From Acanthaster planci (taxonomy: Eukaryota; Echinodermata; Asteroidea; Valvatida; Acanthasteridae): 64,000 nt of DNA. The position numbers and the translations under genes are program-made. Below, piece by piece: positions 47,226-57,100 of this stretch. The first letter of the stretch is position 1. Each line of letters opens with the position of its first letter. Where the stretch lies: the NCBI RefSeq assembly GCF_001949145.1, contig NW_019091384.1:438572-502571 (forward strand), written 5' to 3'. The notes beneath the pieces were generated by a model. The model worked only from the letters and a program-made list of their open reading frames with translations, did no database searches and had not been told where the DNA came from.

Positions 47226-47700
47226 AGAACTGCCCTATGCATGCTGTAGGCGGCAGCGAAGCAGACTCAATTATGTTCCAGTCGGAACATTGTCGTGTTT
47301 TCGCCTTTTACTGCAGCAGGAGAGGAGCTCAGTTTCGGTACATTCGACGATATTTTTGTCAGTTCACCTATATTGCCAGGACCCACGGGGAACCACGCCG
47401 TGCTGAAGACGGCAGCACAGCAGATATTCCGTTCCATTCGGAACGTAGTCAAGCTGTGGGTGTCGCTGCGGTGGGGGCACGGCTTCATCCCAAGTCTTCC
47501 GTACTTTCCCACACTACCACAAGTGCCAACGTCCAGAGGGAATCGCCCAGAGCTGACAACGGAAGCATGTCAGACACACTGTTCCATTTGGAACAGTAGT
47601 CAAGCTGTGCGTGCCGTCGCAACGGGGGCGGGGCTTTATCATTTGACTCCCCACATTTTTCACTCTACAACTACAAGTGCCAGGACTCACAAGGAACAAC
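47226..47700. repeat. ~152-bp tandem repeat, about 3 units
   Basis: (g/t)tgccag/aacg(t)cc-type starts lie at about 47372, 47523 and 47677. Each unit includes a palindromic ttcca(t/g)tcggaac core followed by gtagtcaagctgtg(g/c)gtg. The first unit (from 47226) is the most degraded. Confidence 0.85.
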
Positions 47701-47894
47701 CCTTTCCTGCCTCTGTAGCAGGGGCAGGAAGCCATGCTAACAACACGTGCCATATGGTGGACAAAAGAGACCTCTCCCAGCAGCACTTAAGTCCTCCAAC
47801 TCATAGTGTGTCGAAGCCTAGCCTCCATTTGGAGCTAGTTCACCCTATAAGGTAGGCGGCACCCATGGAGTTGCGCCACATGTATAATTAAGTG

Positions 47895-48300
47895 AATGGC
47901 GAGGAGCCTGTTGATCGGCTCCGCACAGAAAATGATGGAGTGGAGCCAACAAGGCCGCTCCGCACTGATTTGAGTGGCGCCGATTCGGTGCAGGGGCTCT
48001 GCGTAGGAGTTTAATGGGGTGGAGCCAACAGGGCTGCTCCGCACTGATATCATAGTGAATGGTGCGGAGCCCGTGGAGGGGCTCCGCACGGGAGTCAAGG
48101 GAGCACAGCGGCTCATTACCAAGTCAATGGCGCAGAGCCAACAGAGGTGCTCTGCACGGGAGTCAGTGGGGCACAGTGGCTCCTCACACAAACCAAAGAT
48201 GCGGAGCCAACGGTGCTCCGCACGGGAGTCAATGGAGCCACTCGGCTCCTCACACAAGTTATAGTGCGGAGCCGGTAGGTGTGCTCCGGACACGCCGGGA
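47895..48300. repeat. hairpin-rich degenerate tandem array
   Basis: Modules of the type tgcggagccN(6-10)ggctccgca recur at 40-70-bp spacing, separated by gggagtcaatggagcacag(c)ggctcctcaca-like linkers. Example: a perfect 10-bp stem at 48063-48088, and gcggagc/gctccgc at 48201-48221. The array generates long spurious ORFs on both strands. Confidence 0.88.
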
Positions 48301-49320
48301 GTCAATAAAGCAAAGCTGGTGTCTTCACAAAGAACCAGAAGATCAACGTGTGTTCTCTTGGCCTGTGTTTTGGCTGAAGTTACACCAAAGATGGAGTCCG
48401 AACCACGTAAGGACAGGCATGGGGACGGCATCAACACCACCCAACGGCTGTGGGCAGTTGTTGCGCTGTGGCCGTGCTGGCTTGGTTGACAAAAACGGAG
48501 CCGAGGTTTTACCGAGCTGGATTGGCCATCCACCCAATTCGTTACTTACCCCATAACACGACGATCTAAAGTGGGAGTCGCCCGGAGCTGCTCCAGCCGA
48601 TGGGCACACCGGATGATATCGAAACCCCTTCTGCAGAAGCGTCTACCTATGAGGGCTGCTTCCACCTGGAGCGCCCCCACTCTCTCGTTTTCTGGAGAAC
48701 ACCCACCACCGTTTCTGGGAGGAACTCATTCGGCGAACAGAAGTCCACTGGAAGCCACCATCAAGCGGCGGGGTACTTCGGTATTTCTACATTTGCGTCC
48801 TTGTTTTCTTAATTAATGTTTGGTTAAGCATTTTTCATCTGTTTTCCTTTTTGTGTAAAAGTCGTCGGTGCCAGCGGTTTTGGACCTCTGCGGGCACCCG
48901 GTCGCTGGTGCTCGCCACCTTGTTCGGGGACGAACAAGAGTCCTCGGAGGTGACGGTGTAGCGTCGTTGCCAGTTGACCAGTGGGGGCGCTAGCACGGTT
49001 CCACGTTATAGAAGTCATGTGGTGGGCCCTTACTGAGACTCGCTGTTTGGGGGTGTGTTTTGGAACTCCAAACAATGCCAGACAAGAGAGATAGAGTGAT
49101 AGTAAACGGCCGAGAGCCACAAAAATCCAAGTAGAACATCTTTTTTAGCGTATGTGGAAAGACCCACAGAAGCGTTCAACGTTGCAATATTTTAGCCTCA
49201 AAAGGCTACTTGGTTTTTGACACGGTTCGAATGAGACAGGCTGTATTTTCAGGCCTGTGTATTTCTAGTGGTCGAGACATCCGGATCACAATCATAGTTG
49301 GAAGTTAACTGGGAACTTGA

Positions 49321-49830
49321 GTGTCACAAGACGGGTTTAAATTTTTTTTCTTACTTGAGAATTTGTCTAGCAATGGTAATTGTTAACGTTATGTAACTTA
49401 GGAGGTTGCGGCCTGTTCAACTAGGATTCTTTCTGTTATGCACTCGCACCGGGCTCGTATCCTTTGTTCATTATAGGCTTACATGTAGTTCTTGCCTCAG
49501 TGTATATCTAAAATATTAGAAATGTATTAGTCGGGTAACTGGCATTCCAGGGGATGGGAGGGTATATAACCCGAGCCCACATTGTCTGAATTGAGTTTTG
49601 CGGTGTTCGAGCGCTAGCCGGAGTACCCGAGTGTGTCTCGCCGGGTTGGGTTTTCGTCTAGCGGATGGGTGTGGACCTTCAGCGCTGAGGCTGTCGAGTC
49701 GGGAGCCACCGAGGGCTGCGCGTCGGGCGGACGTCCCTGTTCCCTGATGAGCTGTGTGAGGGTTGTTTTTCCGCTTGTGGGCGATTAAAGCCCTTTAATT
49801 TAGTTTAGCATGCACTGCAAACTCCCGGGA
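49321..49830 (+). mobile_element. possible solo LTR (Gypsy-like)
   Basis: A region starting tgtcacaagacggg has a TATA box (ggtatataacc at about 49561), a GC-rich leader and an ATTAAA signal (about 49787) with a T-rich stretch, an arrangement typical of LTR U3-R-U5. No second LTR, primer site or gag-pol was recognised, so this is tentative. Confidence 0.35.
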
Positions 49831-50519
49831 ACGCCAGGCCCGAGGATAGGCCCGGGTTATATATATTTATGCCATGTGTAATCATTGATCTTTCAAAGTT
49901 AAGGAGAGAAAGCTCGCTATCATAATAGTTTAGTACGATAAATCAAGCCTGGATTCTGGAGGGAAAATTTTAAGGCCGAGAGTTTATTAGAGGGAAACAC
50001 TACAGGGTATCCTGTAATTCTACCCTATGTGTGCTATGGCAGGGCGACTACTGTCCCAGTTCCTTACGATTCTGATTTTGACCTGACTTTGATGAATGCT
50101 AGCCTCAACCGTCACAATAGTCTCCGATGGTCGGTGTGTAGGGACCTACCCAAGAAACATAACAAGCCCAGGCACTTCCGTCTCGCAAAGGCTGGTGGTC
50201 CGTTGGATTCACCTCCTGCCATTGCTCTATGATCACCATGATTTACATTGTATATAAAAGAGCTATGGAATATTTATATTGTATTAATTTCTGTGTGGTG
50301 TAATATCTGGAGCTATTTTTCCACTTACGGGATAATCTCGTAATGTTTTCTCACTGGGCCCGTTAAACTGACCGATAAGGGGGTGTAAATACTTTAGTTC
50401 ATTTCTTTCTTGAAATTAATAATTCATTTTTATGTGTTGCAGATCTTGCGTTTTGTCTTCTGTTCGTCTGAGTTATTCCTTAATTTTTAGTCTGAGTGGA
50501 GCGGCACTAGGGTTCTGCT

Positions 50520-51470
50520 TTGCGACATTGAGACAGTTATGACGTATTATCCTCCTCAAGAAAAGCGAGAAAGTTGTTTTGGAAAGAGTCCCCTCACCGT
50601 ACCAATAGAAGTAACCTCTGGTGTACCACAGGGCACTGCCCTCGGGCCATTGCTCTTCATACTGTACCTTAACGACCTTACGTCAGGAATTGCATCACAA
50701 GTTAGGCTGTTGGCAGATGATTGTATCCTGTATTGGGAAATAAAGACAAGGAATGATGTTCAAGATCTAAAAAAAAAACCCACATAATCATGCTCAGCAA
50801 ATGGGAGTCGTGTTGGCAGATGAAATTTAACAAGTGCAAAATGCTATATGCTATAGGCGTATGCATATTACCCACAAGACAAAAACCTATTAAAATGGAA
50901 AACCACTCGAGAAGACCAATAGCCTCGGAGAAGAAATAGATCATATACTGAGTTGGGCTGATCAGTATAAGCAGTGCCCCTTCAAAGGCAAACAAGATGC
51001 TTGAGTTACTCCGTAGAAATCTTCACAGCTGCTCTTCACAGGTGAAACAGATTGCCTACTAAACCCTCAGTTAGACCCAAGCTGGAATATCGTGATTGTG
51101 CTAGTGTCTGGGATCCGTATCATCAAGATCACAAAAACAGACAGTTCAGCGGAGGGCGGCAAGACTTGTACGCAAAGATTTTCGACCAAGAAGCAATGTT
51201 TCCTCAATGATTCAAAATCCGTGGATGGAAATCTCTCTCATAGGCTCACTTTTCTGTCTCCATCCGTCACAAAGTTAAAGTGGGTTCTGATCATTATGGT
51301 TAGCTCCGGACAAAATCTTCTGTTTCCTTTTCCCATCAATCAGCACAAAACTTTACAAGTTTTCCTTCATACCCAAGACTCTTGTGAAATGGAACTATTT
51401 GTTGGCTGAAGGAAAGCTACAAATATTGATACCTCTAGGACACATTAAGTCATTATCATTAGTAAGAGGC
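50520..51470 (+). pseudogene. decayed LINE reverse transcriptase C-terminal half
   Basis: Frame 50539-50787 contains VTSGVPQGTALGPLLFILYL and LADDC, the conserved RT blocks including the catalytic ADD of non-LTR retrotransposons. After a frameshift, LSKWESCWQMKFNKCKML follows (about 50791), then further downstream Q(R)RAARLVRKDF-like and KTLVKWNYLLAEGK segments typical of the C-terminal end of CR1/Jockey-type ORF2. Several frameshifts and stops show it is dead. Confidence 0.9.
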
Positions 51471-51689
51471 ACCCAACACATGTATTAAGAGTCAGCTAGC
51501 CACACGTATCTGCAACTTAGAATATCCCTTACATATTTGTTGCAATACTTACAAGAAGAAAAAAGCGCAAATTTGGAATCAGTTACTCTGTCTCGTTTTC
51601 TTTTTCTGTCTCATTTTCTGTATGTAGTACGAAGTGGGACTCGGACTGGTTACTCGGGATAAGCTACCTCTTTCACAAGCCCGCATGCT

Positions 51690-51805
51690 CCAACTTGCAT
51701 GATCAAGGAGGTAGGAAGAGTACCTCCATGGTTGTATTGAGGCAGGCACAACTGCTTTTTCGACCTCCATGGTTTGATATTTCCTACCTCCATGGTTTGA
51801 CTACT
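51690..51805. repeat. tacctccatggtttga short repeats
   Basis: (t/g)acctccatggtt(t)ga or close variants occur three times between 51719 and 51800. No other structure seen. Confidence 0.7.
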
Positions 51806-51809
51806 ATTT

Positions 51810-53690
51810 GGGGGTATTTTTAGAGTCGGAAACGCGACGCCAGAGGAGTGTCCGTCACCCCAGGCTGACGCTGTTCCGAATTTGCATTACTTTCTGTGCG
51901 TTTTATGCAACCCTGATACGAAGGCCTTGGAACCGCACGCAGTACGATAGCTAATCTTGGGTTCAAGCCGCCTTTCGCGGAGCCAGGATCCGATATACGT
52001 GCGGTGTGTAGTGGGTACTTGTGATTCGTCTGGACGGTGATATTTCGCGTCACAGAATACACAGGAAGGTGTTGAAACCAAGACTACGCGATAGCGTGAT
52101 CGATGTACTTCGATATTGGCCTATTGTGTAATTCGGGGCCGGTTTTGTCATCTCACCCGACAGTCTGACCGTCATGGTGTTTATATAGGCCTACCCGTCA
52201 AACTCTCGGGGGTTCGTCGTCCGTCGGTATGGGGCTCAAAATGAAATAGAACACCAGCGCCTACTCAGCAGTTAATATTCGAGTGCATGATGTGAGTTGA
52301 TCTCTTTCTGGACAAATATCGCTTGTTACCCCGCCTGTGCACACATTTAATTGCAGTACATTTTGTACTGTATATGTGCACGTCAATACCACGTATCAGC
52401 ACTGTGATCGAGCATGGTCATTTACTGATTATGCTTTCATACATATCGTTGACATATCGTTTTAGAATATAGATGCAGATATGTATGCAAATAACCGTAC
52501 AAAAGCCTTACAAAATTTAGTGTTTTCCATGGGTTTGTGTACAAACATAGATGAACCCAGCAGGCATCACTTCTTACTTGAGTCAGTGCTCTATATCGCT
52601 CTGTGATATTAGACCATCACAACTTTCGTTTGTCATGAACATGAAGAACTTGAAGAAGTTTATGGGACAGTCCTTATTTTTAGGACCTTGCTGCTATATA
52701 GGTAAAGAATGGAAGACCCATTCCAGGCGTTCAGACGCTTCCAAACAGTCGAGACATTTTTGGTGTCTCTCCTAAACCCTCCAGAGTGCTTCACCTCAAC
52801 TTTCTTTCTGACTCCAAAGAAGTCTGGATTGATGTCCCAATCCGGCGATTGGCGTCCCATCGTGATGTGATGGCGGTGCCAGCCACAAGACATGTATTAC
52901 ATGCCCTTGAAATTTGGACGATCGTTCATGTTTCTTACGTCTGCACATGTTCTACCTCCAATCTTCTGTCGGCAGGTGCTAGGCCCATATTTACTTTAGT
53001 TCCACCCCAAGAAGGCGAGTTTTGGAGATTTTAAAATCCTCCATGTCTGAAGGTCCTTTTGCATATGTTGGCGTGCTTGTGTTTTATGGGATGGGCACCT
53101 GTTTCCAACAGTATGGCGCCATATTGGATTGTCAGCACGTTAACTACTGCAGAGCCCCATACCTGGCTTGTTCATCATCGTTAACTGGTTTTGTCACCAG
53201 CAACTGCAAACTCTCCAGTACCATTCAGCTTTTGCCCTCTCCAAGCAGTCCGCTTGACCTTGGCCTAACTAGGGTTTTTCCACAGGTGCATTGCTTACCA
53301 CACTAATAGTACTGCAACCCTGACAATTTGATTTGAGGTTGCTAAATGGTGACACCCATCTGAATCCGGGTCCACCCAGGTTTCCTTGTGGGGATTGCCA
53401 GAAAGGTGTCCGGAAAAATCAACGCGGGATACAGTGGTATCATGCTAACCGTGTCAGCATGAGCACAACAATATACTGATACATGTACAACATCTCTGCC
53501 ACTACTGTACCATGGACTTATCACCTCTGTGAGTCGTTCTGCTTCTCAGATTCCGTCTTCCAGTCAAGCCCTGAGTACACTGTTCCCTTAATATCAAAAA
53601 CTAAGTCAGTATATAAAAAAGGGGTCACTGGATTATACCTCAACGCAAGAAGAATCAGAAACAAAAACAATATGTGCATATTCTGAAGTC
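51810..53690. other. intergenic, no gene recognised
   Basis: A fragment at about 52803-52863 reads FLTPKKSGLMSQSGDWRPI and faintly recalls the PKK...WRP block of DIRS/Gypsy reverse transcriptases. It is too short to call. The remainder shows nothing I recognise. Confidence 0.4.
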
Positions 53691-53692
53691 TA

Positions 53693-53918
53693 ATTCACCT
53701 GATCTACCTGATTCACCTGATCTACCTGATTCACCTGATCTACCTGATTCACCTGATCTACCTGATTCACCTGATCTACCTGATTCACCTGATCTACCTG
53801 ATTCACCTGATCTACCTGATTCACCTGATCTACCTGATTCACCTGATCTACCTGATTCACCTGATCTACCTGATTCACCTGATCTACCTGATTCACCTGA
53901 TCTACCTGATTCACCTGA
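53693..53918. repeat. perfect 18-bp minisatellite, 12.5 copies
   Basis: attcacctgatctacctg is repeated head to tail with no visible mismatch. It lies 157 bp upstream of the gene 2 start codon, so it may be in its promoter or 5' UTR. It is open in several frames on both strands (SPDLPD or VNQVDQ repeats), with no sign that these are translated. Confidence 0.98.
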
Positions 53919-54075
53919 GCTCAGTGCATGTCTGCAGTACATGTACAAGTTGTAGGGAGTTATATTGTTCCAAGATTTCATGACATGAGGCGCAGTGGTT
54001 TGCAAAATTAACAATGCAGAGATCCATTTTCCAGTGAAGTTGTCCTTACTCTTCCAGAGCCTGGGACTTTGTACC

Positions 54076-54192
54076 ATGGCAGGCTACAGAGGGCAGCTTG
54101 GCTGTGTTGTCATGGGAGCGCTGCTGGTGATTACGGGCGCCGTTCTTATCCCTGTCGTGTGGAATGCTGTCAAACACTCACTGATGTCAAAG
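54076..54192 (+). CDS. gene 2 exon 1: start codon and TM1
   Basis: 39 codons, MAGYRGQLGC then a hydrophobic helix ending at VW, donor AAG|gtaatg, phase 0. It resembles the short N termini of vertebrate CD36/LIMP-2 more than gene 1 does. Confidence 0.88.
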
Positions 54193-57100
54193 GTAATGAA
54201 GGAGTGAACCAATCTATTGAAGTGAGGTTAGTTTCCCAGTAATAAATCAAGTGTGTTTGGATTCTTTATTTGAATTGTCACCATTTTAAAGTTTGGTTCT
54301 GGAACTGTTGCTGTACTAGTTCTTAGACCTGAATTTCATGTCACTCAGTTATCAAATTAAACGTGTTAGGAATAGAGGTTTGTGGTTGCACCCTGCAAGA
54401 AGATCTATCTCTGAGCATGTGTGGTTATGAAGAGAACCGGAGGTAAGTCAAGGTTCCAGACAGTATGCTCTGTCTGTCATCAGGAGACTGCAGAGGGTGC
54501 CGTGATGAAGCTGCTTATAATGTGTATGGAGATGGTGAGTTGTGGAGAGGATGCTAATTCAGGACGACAGACGGAGCATACTGCCTGGAAAAGTTGAGTA
54601 ACCTCCGCTTTTTCAGAACCGCACATGCTCAGAAAGAGATATACTTGCAAGTTGCTACCGCAAACCTCTTCATCTAACTTGCCACCGTCACCATAGAAAG
54701 CTTCGAAGCTCATAAAAACGTATGTGTAGAAGTGTCTACATTGAGACCCAAATTAGAAAGTAATGTACCTGTAACCATTATTTTTGCATTTGAGGATGGT
54801 GTTTCACGGAGCACAATCCATTGAGGGCTTGATCTAAACCCAGGATTTATTTGAAACTTGTAGCTCATGGTATTGGAGCCTTCATCAATGGTCTACAGTA
54901 TTTGGAAGGAGCCCCCTTTCATCATCTACTGGAGGTTCTACTTTTTTGACGTGGCCAACCCAGCTGAAGTCGTAGAAGGTGCCAAGCCAAGTTTGGCGCA
55001 CAAAGGGCCATATGTTTACAGGTAAAGCACCGAGGAGAATCTAAATCTAGGAATGGTCACAGGTTAACTTTCTCCCGTAATATAACTTAAGTTTTTTGAA
55101 GATTTCACCTTTAGTTTTTATTGAGATTTGTTGGAGTTTGTCTTTTACTCTGTCTTCTACTGACCAAAAATGGGAAAGTTCATTTTACAAATTGAGGCAT
55201 TTTCCTGTCCTTTGCTGATATCCACACTGGCCTCAACTTTCTAATTGATTTGTAGTTTTTACCGAAAGTGATAATTTGACAAGGTGACTTTCTGAACTGT
55301 GGTAATTGTTTTTTGTAAGCTTTTACTCCAGTGCTTTAAATATGTTTGAAACAGTTTCATTCCTGTGGAGTGTAAGGGAGCGTCTCAAAAAACGGGAACG
55401 TTCCCCGTTGGAAGCTAGTGTTCCACGTTCCAGACCAATCCAGGCAGAGTTCCGTTGGGAACGCATGTTCCCAGTGGAACGGTCCTGCTGTTATATTTGC
55501 AATTGGGAAGAAAGATTTCTGGCATTCATTTTCTACACCGTGTTTCTGAAGGATGGCAGCTGGAGCGCAGCATTTTGTGATTTACTCCTCAAGAAGGTTA
55601 ACTTTTGTCCCGTTTTTCCTTTCCATATTCACCACGGCATAGCTTACCATGCAATGAATTGCAGAGTATATCTGGACACTGTTAATTTTCTTGTGTTAAT
55701 GTTAACATCTGTACTCGCAAGTGTTTTATTCATTCTTGCATGGTAGAGGGATTTATCATCGCAGTGTTTCCACCCGTAAGTATTCCATAATATCAGAACA
55801 ACAAAAAAGTAGGTTTTTGGAGGATTTATGAATCACAGGTTCTGTATAACCAAGTTTAGCCAATGTTTTCTTGCAGGAAAGTAAATTAAGGGGTACTGTT
55901 TTAAAAGTTAACTTCCAGGATCTCTGACCTTTCCAAACCTCACCAAATTTCACTTGCCCATTAGGGTCGGTCCACAAATTGCAGATTGTGGAGTATGCTG
56001 TTGTAGGGTTAATGGCACCTTTGAAAGTTATGCCCCGTGTGCTAGACGTCATTAGAGTTGCTGAGTCACAGTGAGATTGTCCGCTGTGTCTGGACAGTAG
56101 GCTTGAGCTTTGTGAGTGGTGACGAGTAAGGAAGGAAGGAAGAGATTTGCCTTAGCAAAAAAGTATGTGTACTAACTCTAAAATCTTGTTCAAGGAGCTT
56201 TTATAGCAAAGATAAGGCTTGTATGTACATGTAAGCTAGCGATTGTTTGCAGATGTGAATTATGAAGGCAAGCCTTGGAAAGCAAAACAATATCATGCAA
56301 AAGTGTAAAATATGAATCAGATGTAAAATTAAAGTGGGTGATATGAGTGCCAGTAATCCTCCAGACATGGATATGCCACAGTGTCCTGCAAGACAGCTGT
56401 CTCTCTTGCAATTTAAGAGCCCATGCTCCGCTGGTACTTCGCAGGCTGCATACTCCAGGTGTCGATGGGTGGCATTCTGTCTCGCCAATCACTTCACGAC
56501 TCATCACACCAAAATAAAATAACTAAAAAAGAACAAGTATGGAGTGCGCAAGGTGAGATGTGAGTGAATACACATAGGTTGTGGATGTACAAAGTGGAAA
56601 TGAAAGTTGCATGAGGACAGATGTTAAATATTAATACTTTTGATAAAGTTCAGCAAGTGGGAAATATTGTAGGTGGAGTTAAAGCATGCAAAGAGATTGT
56701 TAAGTGTGCTTTACTTTTAGAAATACTTTAGTTGTGAGTAAATTGCAATCAAGAATTTGGAAAAATACTTCACTGCTCTTATCAAATGTTTTGCTTGGCC
56801 CTAATCAGAACATTATATGAAAACTAGTTAGCATGCAAATACTTGTTGTCGGCCTTTTCAATCCCATTCAGCCAAGAGCGTACAGGTAATTTCAACATAG
56901 TGTGCTTCAGATAGAGAATTGAGCTATGGGTGAGCAAGGGCAGTTGGTTTTATAAAGAACTTTCATACAAGAAATCTCAGATATTGTCATTTCTTTGCTA
57001 TATTTCATTGTATAGGCTAGAGATGCACCGACAGAACCTGACCTTGAATAGCAACAGTACTATATCTAACATGCCAGTCTACAGCTACTTCTTTGAGCCA

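Larger units (their letters stand above)
46235..49860. other. GC-rich intergenic island of repeats
   Basis: Composition changes abruptly at about 46235 (ggcgccgcgcccctc) from AT-rich sequence and returns near 49860. It contains a GC-rich imperfect hairpin (46236-46290), a MITE, two tandem arrays and an LTR-like segment. Several overlapping ORFs on both strands follow the repeats, and I do not recognise any protein family. Probably a nest of insertions or one unidentified large element. Confidence 0.7.

Noticed and set aside
47835-48533. 232-codon minus-strand ORF and overlapping plus-strand ORFs in the GC-rich island
   Set aside because: They track the hairpin array and exist in several frames at once. 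No recognisable domain, and GC-rich repeats produce long ORFs by chance.
52660-52893. Possible DIRS/Gypsy reverse transcriptase fragment
   Set aside because: Only a PKKSG...GDWRPI resemblance over ~20 residues followed by a stop; no adjacent RT blocks found.
53655-54077. 140-codon minus-strand ORF with GRSGES repeats and plus-strand SPDLPD repeat ORF
   Set aside because: Both are by-products of the 18-bp minisatellite, whose length is divisible by three. No start context, domain or splice structure supports translation.
55306-55746. 146-codon ORF in gene 2 intron 2
   Set aside because: It lies inside a well-supported intron, matches nothing I recognise and spans palindromic GGAACGTTCC repeat sequence.
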